A DNA stretch of 64,000 nt from Isoetes taiwanensis. Taxonomy: Eukaryota > Streptophyta > Lycopodiopsida > Isoetales > Isoetaceae. The stretch lies in NCBI GenBank assembly GCA_021234155.1, contig JAJEKV010000226.1, forward strand, positions 124,001-188,000, written 5' to 3'. The position numbers and the translations under genes are program-made. Below are positions 31,034 through 41,871 of this stretch, piece after piece (the stretch's first letter is position 1; each line of letters begins with the position of its first letter). The notes beneath the pieces were generated by a model, which had not been told where the DNA came from, made no database searches, and was given only the letters and a program-made list of their open reading frames with translations.

Positions 31034-32606
31034 GTAGCCTGCCAGGTGCATAGTCAGAGGACTACTCCTGGTTTGCATCTCCTCAGTTCTGATGAATGAG
31101 GAGGGGACCACTCCCCTTCAGAAGGTCCATGCCAACCACGGGCAAGCTAGACAGCCACTGCTCGTCTACGACTTGAACTCCACTGAGGCAACGCATCACC
31201 TACGAGGTGTCGAGCCCATACCTTGCCCTTACTCAGTGGCAAGCTATTAGGCCTAGCCCACAATGTTCCACGGTCGTCGTTACACACCAGAGGGATCAAC
31301 TGTAGCTAAATAAGCCTTCCTCGTCAGCCAGTTTAACCCCGCCACCCACAGCCAGGTAGACTCCTATGCACAGGCGGCATTTATTGGATACTAATGAGGC
31401 TATCTAGGAACATCATCTAGATGAAGACTCTGAATCTCTACCCCCCTTTCCCAATACACAAGAGGTGTGCACAGAGCAATACCATATCATCCAATGAACT
31501 GAAATAACATAGTAAAGATCTAATCTATCTACTCTAATCATACATGGTTAGGATCATTCATTAGTAACTATGGTTCTTAGGCTCTAGAGGTCATCTACAG
31601 CTAAGAATAGATGCAAATCCAAGCTGGCATTGCATAACAGATCAACCACATACCGGATCCTTGGCTCGCTGCAAGTCCTTGGAATGCGCCCCACCTTTGT
31701 CGGATGGGCTAAGATCTTTGGAGTCTTGATGATCCACTTGAACATGACTCCCACTGCTGCTAGGAGGCCGGAATTAGTCGGGCACTTGAGCAACGCATGC
31801 TCCTGAGGCGGAATCCAAAAGGGAGGGGCACTTTTAGGATCTCTGTCTCTTTATGCCCACGTTTTAAGGTTAGGGTCTAATGGGCCATATGGCTCATATG
31901 GAGTATTGCCATGTGGCAATATAGAATATATTCAGATATTGCATAACATGTGCAATATAATGGGTTCTGATGGTTGTGCCGCATGGTACGAATCTTTACG
32001 GTCGCCGTGTATACGACATGTACTAGTGACGTGGTAGTATAATATATATATTCATACCATATATTATGCTGGAACATCACAAGATCCAAATTTCAATGGG
32101 CTTCTGGGTCTAAATTCCAACAATATGCATTTGATTTAATAAATGGTTGTCTTTGCCGCAAACGAACCGAAACTGAATAGCACAAGCGATGATGTTGAAA
32201 TAGGTGATAACAAATTTTGAGGCTTCAAAGCTTCTTGTAATATTCATAATATCTTAGGAATGCTCGCATAGGAGTGAGCTAAGCATACGAAATATGAAAC
32301 CCAAAAGAGTATAAAATCTTAGAAAGAATCAAGATCCAGTGTGTGATCTGGGATTTCCAAGACCAGAGGATGCCAACATATGAAATCTAAGAGTAAATAT
32401 TATTCCACATCACTTTTTGCATGTTGTGGCAGCCACGTGCATAGGCTAGAATTCCAAGAATTGTTGAGGGGGGTTAGGCAAGCCTGCTAAAAAAAATGAA
32501 AAATAAGAATAAAAATAATACAATAATAAAATTCTAGCAAAAAGGCACATCAGAGGGTTGTGGTATAGGCAACTAAGAATTTATTAGGCAAAGTATAATA
32601 CATCAT
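31034..32606. other. intergenic, no gene seen
   Basis: The first ~400 bp are GC-richer than their surroundings and may belong to the LTR remnant. The remainder shows only short frames without domain features. Confidence 0.45.
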
Positions 32607-32988
32607 GCACATTGCTGCTGTTACAATTTGTTAAGGAGTGTTTGAGGATTGAGCTGTATCCATTCTTGATGGTTTATTGCCCCTTAATTCAATCTTCGAT
32701 GCTATTTATTTATTTATTATTCTAAATAAAGTGAACTATGGAAATTTCTAATTTAATTTGTACAAGATCATGCTATGATTTTTGTATGATATATCAGGCA
32801 CATTGCTGTTGTTACAATTTGTTTAGTATTGTTTGAGGGTTGAGGTGATCCATTCTTGATGGTTTGTTGCCCCTTAATTCAAGGCTTGATGGTGTTTTTA
32901 TTTATTTATTATTCTAAACAAAGTGTGTGGAAATTTCTAGTATAATTTTTACATGATCATGCTATCATTTCTGTATTTTATAAGTTAT
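32607..32988. repeat. ~191-bp tandem duplication
   Basis: Two diverged copies start at 32,607 and 32,798 with GCACATTGCTG(C/T)TGTTACAAT. Both contain CATTCTTGATGGTTT, TTGCCCCTTAATTCAA and TTATTTATTTATTATTCTAAA. Confidence 0.9.
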
Positions 32989-33081
32989 GAGGAGCATGTT
33001 TAAACTATTAAGAATGCACGCATGCAACAAAGTTGTTAATCTTTCATGAGAAAGGGCTCAAAGCATGAATTCCATTATTTG

Positions 33082-33233
33082 CAAATGCAACACATTGGAG
33101 TGGATTTCTTTCATAATAAAGGACCGGCTTCTTTATCTTGGAGGCATTGGATTCACTCAAATGCAACACATTGGAGTGGATTTCTTTCATAATAAAGGAC
33201 CGGCTTCTTTATCTTGGAGGCATTGGATTCACT
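33082..33233. repeat. 76-bp perfect tandem duplication
   Basis: Units 33,082-33,157 and 33,158-33,233 appear identical (CAAATGCAACACATTGGAGT at the start). The identity implies a recent event or an assembly-level duplication. Confidence 0.95.
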
Positions 33234-33777
33234 GATTATAAACATTTGTATGGTTGGTTAAAGTTGAACTTTTTGGGACCTTAATGAGATAATTCAAAAA
33301 CATATATTACTCGAACGTATATTATGAAACCCAGCATGCTGGTGAAATTTATTGGTAGATAGTGGTGTATGTGATGTTTGCTTTCTAGGAATGCTTGTGA
33401 TGGAAAGCAAATCTCTAAGGCTAGGAGTGCATAGATAAAGACAAATTCATTACCTCAAAAAACACAATATAATATTGCCTCTTTAACGTGGGCAATTTTT
33501 TTATATGGATAGGAGAGAATTGAAAAAACCATAAGAAGTGGAGACAAATTGATTTTGAACTTAACATAAGCATAATCACATGTTGATGCACACATCCATA
33601 GATTTAACCTGTCAAATGCACTAAGATTGTTTACCTGCAAAAGTACGTGTTATAATAGATTAGAGTCTTCCTGTACACATTCGGGTTCATTTTACTGCTA
33701 AACCGGAAACGTAGCAGAAGAGGGGGGAACAAATCTTTAAGATTAAAGTTTTAACCAGTGCACTAGGTTTGCCAATG

Positions 33778-36700
33778 TCAATAGTTGCCCGTAAGAAAGT
33801 AAACTAGTCTTTGAGGGAAATTTGTCAATGCAAAGTTGGTAAGAGAGTGTGGCAGGAAAGCCAACATCATGTACATCGCAGCTGCTATCATAACGAACAG
33901 GTTCAAATAGAACCCAACATAAGGATATAATGTCCATTGTCTCTTCGCAAGGGGTAGTTGCATAAGTACTACACCACTAGTTCCAGTTTCTCTGCAACAA
34001 GAAAACTTGAAATTCAGTAACAAAGTTCTACGAAATGCCCAATTTAGAAAATACCATCTTGACTTTAAAAGTCCTCATTCATTTATCCACCAAATGCTAT
34101 TTTGGCTATTATTCCTACATCAAATCTTAATCTTCTAACTGCAAATACAGTTAGAAGACGCTTCTAACTGTATTTGCTTGTCATACATTTAGAAAAGAAA
34201 CCAGAAAATAAAGACAAATGGGGCTTAAATTCAGACCACGTGGCAATCACATAGTTCTTCACTCATGGTCCAGAATCAGCCAGGCTCTATCTAGAGATTG
34301 CATTAACTCTCAGTCTCAAGCATTGGATCTGCCCGGTAATGTCTACAGTCCGTTGGAAAAATAGCCCTCTGAAGATCAGGTTGGTGGCTCTTATTTATGA
34401 AGCTAGTTGCAGTGATGATTTAAACGACAGATTAAGATGCAGGGTTTTCCTACAAAGCTTGGCAACACTCAACAGCGCTCTTGCTTGCATAGCTGCCCTT
34501 CATTCCTAACCTCGTTTTTATTCTAATGCTTTAGCATTCTTTAATGAGTGCCTGGATATGCATATGTAGCTTGAATACAATATTAAAATATGTAACGCTA
34601 TTAGATACTCAATCTATACTTTTATATAAGCGTGTCTAAAAAGCCTATTTCGATACTAATAATACTTAGAGATCTAAAAGAATATCTAGTTAGCACTATG
34701 TATCGGTTGAGCCAGACAACAATGTGTCATTTCTCATCTATTCTTTTCTGGTTATTAGTTACCAAATTTAATTTCATCTTGTACGTCCAAACTAAGCTTA
34801 ACGTAATTCTCATTGGGGAGGATTATAATAATAATTAGAATAATGCGTTTAGAGAAATCATGAGAATGAAGAGCATCACAAAGCATAGTTTACTGCAGAT
34901 CATAGCTGGTGTTTAGAGAAATCATGAGAATGAAGAGCATCACAAAGCATAGTTTACTGCAGATCATAGCTGGTGATATATGTAATCGCTGGATTGCCTT
35001 TTCAGATTGTTCCAAAACTCAACATTGATCTTTTCCTCAGGTGTGTGCATCATTTAGTCCTATTCAGCAATAGACTTGTACAGAGGGAATTGCTGCAAAC
35101 AATTCACTTGCATAGCTGCGAAAACGTAAATTGGATACTTCTGCAAGTTTAAGGATAGACAAAAGATAAAGGATGGAAAAGTTAAGCTTAAACGCCAGCA
35201 TATATCACAAGGACACAGCTGACCGTGTTTTAAAACAATGCCTTCCCATCTTAATGTTGCAGTATATTTTGCATCAGCAAACAAAGACCTTGGATGACAA
35301 CATATGGTTGAATTAGCAAATTCAGTTCGACCAAGACCATGATCAAACAGGCAATGTACCTTATGGACCTAAATTTTAAAGCATGGGTAAGAAAAGCTTC
35401 ATACCTTTGCTCTACTTCTATCTATTCATGCTGAGATAATATGTTGTTAAAGGCCGTGAAATTCAGGGTCAACGTGAAGTCCTCAACACTGAACGAAATG
35501 GGTTGAATCGCATTAAAGGACAAATGTAAAGACGTCATTACCCTTTGCTAATAAGAAGCCAGCAAACTAACTCAATATTTCAGTTGAGCCAGTACTCCAG
35601 ATTAAGCTGGTCATTTTTTGCAGTATGTCGCTAATTTCCCTTGTAGTTGGATCAGTTTGTTACACCTAAAATATGGTTTAAAAAGATGATCTGTAAGGGG
35701 ATTCGAAATAAACGCAGGTGTCCAACATTTGTCCATTGTCCAAGAAGCTCTGCACATTTCTCTTGAACGTGGGCTTCTGTTGTTGGAAACCAGTGACAAC
35801 CATAGTCTGTTTTCCAGGTTGGCATGTCCTCCATCATGCACTCTCTTTGAAGTATATCCAAAACTTCATAAGAACATGATCAGTTAGAGCTCTTTTGGAT
35901 CAATTTCATTGCCAATCATCATGCAGCTTAACTCAGCCACTCTAACGCAGCACCTGTAGACTTGTTTGCTTGGCTTTGTGCAATTTCAGCTAAGCTTTAT
36001 AGCTTAAGGCGGATGTAGTTAAATGATATGATATCGTTGCACCGGAACGTGTTCCTATGCATCTGGAACGAAACGGAACAGACGGAACATGTATCGGAAC
36101 AGTAACGCAACAAAAACAAATTATTTACTAGTAAAGGTTTATCATCATATATGAGGCAGAAATTGACATAACAGTAGGACTAACAGTCCAATAACAGTCC
36201 AAAACTCATGTACTTCGCCTATTTCTTATGCATTCGCCCAGCTTGCCTTAGTTAATTTCCCTTGTTTCATCTTTTTGGAAAGATGCTCTTTAACTCTCAT
36301 ATCTCTGCCAGCAAAATCTCTATCATCTCTATTAGCAGGATCTTGGTCCAGAAGGTTTGCGTTTTCTGCTGCTGCTTCAGTATCTTCAAATGAAGAAGAT
36401 GATCCTAACTTTTCATGTATTTTCTTGACAATATCTTTAGGAATTACTAAGCAACATCCCTTCTCTTTTTTGTAGCAACTCCAAGCATATGCTCTCTCAA
36501 TCTGGTGAGATTTAAAGTCTGCACCTTCCCACAGTAGTTACACTGCCATTTTCTTTCTCCAGGACCTGTTCAACCTTGGAATTGATCTGAGAAGGAGCCG
36601 GCTTGGGCAAAGAAGAAAGAAAATGAGAAGGAATAAGGCTAGGAAGATTTAGGAAAGATTGAAGGCAAGCTAAATTTGGTCGTTATTGGAAAAAGATCAA

Positions 36701-38979
36701 AAGGGGCCTTTTTAGAAAGAAAATGAGGAGGAATAAGGCACGGATAGGGAGATTTCGGAAAGATCGAAGGCAAGCTAAATTTGGACGTTATTGAAAAAAG
36801 ATCAAAAGGGACCTTTTGGCTAGAAATAAAAAAAATTGATCCAGAAGGGGTCTGATCCGAATGCATGCGTGTTGCGTTACTTTTTCCTGACTTTTCCATT
36901 CCGTTTTGTTCTGATCCGATGTTCCGGTGCAATCACAGGCTTGATGATAGGGAAGGCCACGGGAATGGCATTCGGATGTTGCTCAGATATGCAGAATATC
37001 TAGTGTCTGAAGTATCTAAATGGAAGATCTAGTAACCCGTTTGTATTTCCAATTCGTACACATTGACATGTCCAGTACAATTCATTCCTTCCCAAATTTC
37101 TTTTCTTCCTTCCAGATAATAAGCAATGTGTAGCCATGAAAACTCTCTAAAGGAAGAAAATGAGAGCCAAGTCTTAAAGGTCTTACTTAAGCATTAAGAA
37201 ATGATATACTGTCCAGGGAGAGCTGAAGCGGGAAAATAGTGTAAAGGATGGTGACGTTAATGGTTTTCAAAAGAATAAAACACTAACACAAAGGCACAAG
37301 CAGTCATCTAAAAAGATAAGACATAGCAGCAAGGCTGATATCGAAACTTATTTCAAAGTGAATAAATAACAAAAATGTGTTACTATACCTAGAAAAAGGA
37401 AACTGAGACAATCATGAACTACAAATGTTAATGAAATTAGTCCTGCTTTTCTGACCTGTAATCGATGACGTTATTGGATGGAGTGACAACACCGCTAATG
37501 CCTTCAGATGCACAACGAAACAATGTGAAACCATTTTCCACGGCCCTGAATGAATCACCATAAAATAACAGATGTCCTGTAGCACCCCATGTCTGAGCTG
37601 GTTGAAGCATGATATCCACCCTAAACATCAAAATACACACTTTAGTTCTCCAAATAAACTAGAGATGCTAACATAAAAGTTATAAGATGTTGAAGACTGG
37701 TTGCAATAGTAACTAACCCTTGGATTCCAGATTGCTTCATGAAATCAGGATATTCAAAATCAAAACATATAGCTGCTCCAAGCCGGCCAAAACCTGTTGT
37801 TATGGTTGGCAAGATGGCAGGACCAGCAACAACACCTGGCTCAAAAAATGGCACAGGGTGTGACTTTCTGTACTTAAAGCCGAGGGAGCCATTAGGCAGG
37901 ACCAGAGAAAAAAAATTGTGAACGGAACCTGAGTTATCATCTAGTTTGTAATAAGTGATTCCTATGTAAGGACCTTCCATGTCATTTCCAATTGCCTGCC
38001 TTTGATGCTTCAAATGACCTTCATGTGCTATTGCAGATACCTTTGAAAGCAATTGGTTTTCAGCACTATCTCCCTCAACATACATTGCACCCTCGGACCA
38101 TAGGACAATCCAATCACCTGCAGCGACTCTTTCTGCTGTTTTATTTAACTGATACTCAGAATTTCCATTATCTTCTCCAATGATACAGGAAACAGGTATA
38201 GTAGGTTTTAATGTTTCCAAAATGCCCCTCTGAAAAAAGCTACCAGAGAACAAAACAAGTGTTACCCCACCATAAAGGAGGCATAAAAAACCAACTATCA
38301 AAAATGCCTTCCTTTGAAGACGATGTTGCTTGAATCCATGAGAGCCAAATTGTGTTAGCTTCATGTCTTGCTCTTTAGGGGCTTCTATATAGTAGTCTGG
38401 AGACATTATCTCTGATAAATTCTCATTTTCCTTCAAGCCCATTTCCTGGTCTGCAAGCGCCGCAAACCAGCCCATTAGAAACACAATTCCATATATTCCC
38501 CATATGTTTGAAGTAAGAACAAGTGCTTGAACAGAATGCTGAGTATTTGCTGGATTTGTTACTGCACCGTTAGGCCCAAGTCTGTCAACAAAATACCATA
38601 GCGTTGTCCAGATTGAAGCAAAGACAAATGGCTGTGATAGCCATGCCTTAGGATATCTACTTTTATAGGCCAGGCTGCTGAGAAATGCAACGGATAACAG
38701 TACCCACAAGGCAAAACTGAGAAGAAATACCCTCACCCCTGATGATACTGTGAAGCTCGACATATCTGCAAATCCCACAGTGCTACCAATTGTTTGAATA
38801 CTAATTCCTAGAAAGAGATAGCCTAAACTTCCACACCAATTATGCTCCAAGAGTTTGACAGAATGGAAATATCGTAGGAGAAACAAAGGCTGAAACCATG
38901 CTAAAACCATGATAGACTGAAAGCCACAAAAAATGGTGCAAATCAAAGATGCTAACAGCAGGCATGCTGGCTTCAACAT
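33778..38979 (-). CDS. apolipoprotein N-acyltransferase-like carbon-nitrogen hydrolase
   Basis: Three exons join in phase into a 546-residue protein: 38,979-37,718, 37,620-37,456 and 33,991-33,778 (stop). Splice sites are CCAAGG/GTTAGT, TTTGATGTTTAG/GG, TTACAG/GTCAGA and TTGTTGCAG/AGAAAC. The N-terminal ~240 residues hold about six hydrophobic segments. A nitrilase-type domain follows with a complete Glu-Lys-Cys triad: E296 in WSEGA, K372 in YRKSHPVPF and C405 in GAAICFDFEYPD. The short third exon adds TLYPYVG and a last membrane segment (FVMIAAAMYMMLAFL). This order (membrane bundle, nitrilase domain, C-terminal helix) is that of bacterial Lnt, which N-acylates lipoproteins using a phospholipid donor. 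A plant substrate is not known to me, so only the fold and catalytic type are secure. I took the first in-frame ATG; a GTG lies eight codons upstream, and an acceptor-like TTTTCCAG directly precedes the ATG, so an extra 5' exon is possible. Intron 2 is about 3.46 kb and is filled with repeats. Confidence 0.8.
34141..34177. repeat. perfect 17-bp hairpin in intron
   Basis: GCAAATACAGTTAGAAG, a 3-nt loop (ACG) and CTTCTAACTGTATTTGC form a perfect stem. A partial extra copy (CTTCTAACTG) lies just upstream at 34,132. It lies in the long intron of the acyltransferase-like gene. Confidence 0.85.
34847..34974. repeat. 64-bp perfect tandem duplication
   Basis: Units 34,847-34,910 and 34,911-34,974 begin GTTTAGAGAAATCATGAGAA and appear identical. 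They lie in the large intron. Confidence 0.95.
36230..36560 (-). pseudogene. BED zinc-finger (hAT transposase N-terminus) remnant
   Basis: The minus strand reads RKWQCNYCGKVQTLNLTRL and REHMLGVATKK, the Cys-x2-Cys...His pattern of a BED finger as found at the N-terminus of hAT transposases. After a run of A's the frame slips by one base and continues as KGCCLVIPKDIVKKIHEKLG, then an acidic and Asp/Arg-rich linker. No catalytic hATC region follows. It sits inside the long intron of the acyltransferase-like gene. Confidence 0.6.
36614..36815. repeat. ~100-bp tandem duplication
   Basis: Two copies begin AGAAAGAAAATGAG at 36,614 and 36,714. They share GAAGGCAAGCTAAATTTGG and AAAAAGATCAAAAGGG with small differences. 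Confidence 0.9.
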
Positions 38980-39740
38980 TCTGGAAAAGGTGTAGTTTCT
39001 CACAAGTTCGTACTGATATATGGATTCAAATTAGGTGAATCCGTCGATGATATGAAAAGAGGAAGAAGACGCTCTAACCTGCTAGAATTGGTAACTTGGC
39101 ATGTGGCTAGAATTGGTAACTTGGCATGTGGGCTCCAACAAAGTAGAAGATTGCCCAATGTTTTTTTGCGAGAAAGCAGCTCCGAGGATTCATAGGGTTC
39201 CCAGCAAGGACTAAAATATATTATTTTGGGCCCAGCTGTTCCACTTTTGTCCACCCAATCTCCTCCATCGACATCCCAATAATGGTCTTCCTCGCCAACC
39301 GAGCCCATCCCAATCCTTCGTCAAAAAATTCCTCCAAATATTTGGCCGGATCAACATCCCAAACTGAATTTCTTCTTCAGCACGTGGATGGCAAAGAAAC
39401 GAATGCAAGAAGCAAAGACACAATGATTTGATGGATTACCTAAAGTGATCCACAGAAAAATCAGAGAGGCTTCAGGTAAAGGATCTTCAACAGGGCTCCT
39501 CCAAGTCTGGTGGAGTTCCAATAAAACGAAAATAGAAGCGTCGTGTATCCAGTTGCTATGAACAGGAGCGATTCCGGCCCACTATCTGCACGAATAGCGC
39601 AGGATTGATTCTGGCAGCAGGATTCATTTAGGCAGGAGTCAGTGCAAGATTGATTGCGGCAGCAGCGCAGGATCCATTTAGGCAGTGCGCTTTAGCACAG
39701 GTTGCGTGGTTCAGTGCAGCCTTGATGCCTACCATTGGGT
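38980..39740. other. upstream region of the acyltransferase-like gene
   Basis: A minus-strand frame of about 100 codons (39,000-39,308) starts with an ATG but has no recognisable features; it may be a 5' exon or 5' UTR. A short direct repeat, CTAGAATTGGTAACTTGGCATGTG, occurs twice near 39,082-39,130 (20-bp core each), and GCAGGATT-type words repeat near 39,600-39,680. Confidence 0.4.
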
Positions 39741-39890
39741 TTTTGGGTTGCCCCTAGGGGGCAAACCCTAGTTTATGTGGGTTTATGGCATATCTAAGTA
39801 TATGCCGGCATATGCTTAGGATATGCTGCTCCAAACTAGTTGTTGCCAGTAAACTGGCGGTCAGTCGTGTTGCCGCCCGAACCCCGTTCA
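39741..39890. repeat. dispersed repeat family D1, copy 3
   Basis: It begins TTTTTGGGTTGCCCCTAGG, then GGGCAAACCC, GTTTATGTGGGTTTATGGCA, GCTCCAAACTAG and a GTAAACTGGCGG block, and so matches the copies at 7.4 and 11.9 kb. It stops within about 20-40 bp of the subtilase start codon. Confidence 0.8.
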
Positions 39891-39907
39891 GGACTCTAGC
39901 TTTGGCT

Positions 39908-40090
39908 ATGGCTATGCCGCTTGCCGTGTTGCTCTTCTTTTTGCTTGCAGTCCATGCTAATGACGCCAGCAGAAGCTACATTGTCTATATGGATAAATCT
40001 GCGATGTCTTCTCATTTTGATAGCCACGAGCCTTGGTATGCCTCCACTCTCATTCACAAGCTCTGCAAGAATCTCATTCACAGGCATGCA
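39908..40090 (+). pseudogene. 5' fragment of a plant subtilase (SBT)
   Basis: From the ATG at 39,908 the frame encodes a signal peptide (MAMPLAVLLFFLLAVHA) and the start of the I9 prodomain, SRSYIVYMDKSAMSSHFDSH, then EPWYASTL. That is the highly conserved N-terminus of plant secreted subtilisin-like proteases. Similarity ends after about 55 residues. The remaining open frame to 40,345 lacks the catalytic Asp-His-Ser regions, so the gene is truncated. The open frame also extends upstream into the D1 repeat, but this is unlikely to be coding. Confidence 0.7.
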
Positions 40091-41022
40091 AGAATCGAGT
40101 TTTATATTTTTGGGTTTGTGCAGTATCAATGGGTCTGTTGCTGGCGTGATTGTCTTGCCATTGGGAACTCAGTTTGCATTGCAGGGGGTGTCTTTGAAAT
40201 CCTTGAGATCAGAAATTGCTATTGCGAATGCTGTGGTATGTGGAGAGGCATGACTGGATGCTATGACCTACTTTTTCCCACAAAGGAAATCAAAGGTACA
40301 ATCTTCATGGTGCAGCTGCTTTACTCCATTTCCTCAGTGATTTAAATGAAACACCTTAGGCCAAAATACAAATGGCTATGCTGGATGCTATGGTATGTGG
40401 AGCTTACATGCTTCTGGTCTGCTGGACAAAATATGCTTTCTTCTTGGAAGTATTTACAGAGCACACCGAAGAATAGGACCCTCAAATTCTCCATCATTCT
40501 GTTTATTCCTTCTGTTGCCCTTTCTTCTTTCAAATGCTATCATGAGCAAGGTGGACGATATACGGCAAGTGTCCATCACTACAATCATGAAAATTGTGAA
40601 GGTTAGTAATAAGCCATTATTTCGTGTTTCCATTACATCTTCCATTCTTGCCCATGTGATGTTAATTCTCAGCAAATTTCTTTGTTTATTATTAAAAATA
40701 TATAACTTGGAGCTCCTAAACCCTTCAGAGAGGTTCAGAGAGGCATTGACTGGTCGCAATGTCATGATAAGATTACGGATGAAGAAGTATGATTCTGAAA
40801 AATGTAAAAGCCTACAAAGAGTACTAGTCAAAAACATAAAAATGTGTCATAAAGTATTGTTTAATGTTTATTATTGTTTTTAATGTTTAGGATTGTTTGT
40901 TATTGCACTTTCATATACAATTTCAAATTAATAGTCTTGCTATGTATCTTGTTAGATGCAGCGGAATGAACAAGGGGAGAAGATGAATCGCCTCTTCATC
41001 TTTAAGGGACTGCCATAGCTGC
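40091..41022. other. no gene seen
   Basis: Overlapping frames near 40,340-40,880 on both strands carry no domain signature. A small internal repetition (GGATGCTATG, TGGTATGTGGAG) occurs near 40,230-40,400. Confidence 0.4.
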
Positions 41023-41074
41023 ATAGGTTTAGACATCACATTTGCATCGTGCATATTGTGATGTCTAAACCTAT
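41023..41074. repeat. perfect 18-bp hairpin
   Basis: ATAGGTTTAGACATCACA (41,023-41,040), a 16-nt loop and TGTGATGTCTAAACCTAT (41,057-41,074) form an uninterrupted stem. It is too short for a typical plant miRNA precursor; a small foldback element is likelier. Confidence 0.85.
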
Positions 41075-41459
41075 TTCATTAGCAGTTCATTAGCAGTTGG
41101 GGGAGCGCCTTGGGTTTTATTTGAGCGCCTTGGGTCAGTTTCAGATGGGCAAGAAAAGGTCGGATCTCCTTCCAAAGGAGAGATTCGGCCGACAGAAAAT
41201 GAGTTGTTGATGTTCAGAGTGCGCGGGAGATGAAAGATGAGATCTCTCAAACTCCGACGAGATGTCCATGGATCGCGCTCAGGCTTGACGAATTGGTTCT
41301 CCGTAATACCAATTTGAAAATTCAAAATTCGAGATCAACGCTATCCAAATCCTCGTGGTTAACTATAACCAGATTGCAACCCCCTCGGAGAATAAATTGG
41401 TTTCGTTAGTGGTGAAACCACTAAGGAGCAAATGAGAATTCACTAAGAAGAAACCGCAT

Positions 41460-41852
41460 CGAGCGGTTAGAGCAAGAAACAAGAGAGAGAAATCTGAAAA
41501 TCTCTGGGATCCCCGAGCAGGAAAATGAGGACATAAATGTTGTTCTTAACCACTTCTTCTCGATACCATGCGCCCGCATGAGCCACAGCTTAGACTGAAG
41601 ACGCTTTGGGTAAACCCGGCCTTTAATAACCGTGCCATCTTAGTTAAGTTCAGGAGCAAAGAAGCAAGAGACAAAATTCTATATAATAGAAGTGCACTCA
41701 AAGGAGTAAAGATATGGCTAGATTTGGACCTTACACCAGCGCAATTAGAGAACAGGAAGAAAGAATGGTTGAAAGTTAAAGAGGCAAGAGATGCTGGATT
41801 AGTTGCTTACCTAGATTACTCCGGCAAAGCGGTGGTTACAAAATGCACGTAA
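41460..41852 (+). pseudogene. LINE A ORF1 (RRM-like)
   Basis: One frame gives ERNLKISGIPEQENEDINVV, an RNP2-like beta strand of LINE ORF1 proteins. After a stop (LD*) the next frame continues WVNPAFNNRAILVKFRSKEA and LDLDLTPAQLENRKKEW, the RNP1 strand and the following LTP motif. The frame break lies near 41,565-41,590. ORF1 proteins bind the element RNA as part of the transposition particle. Confidence 0.7.
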
Positions 41853-41871
41853 GAAATGAAAATCAGGGGTC

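Noticed and set aside
39785-40345. A 186-residue protein including the subtilase start.
   Set aside because: The first 41 residues come from the D1 repeat and the last ~90 lack subtilase similarity; only the middle is recognisable.
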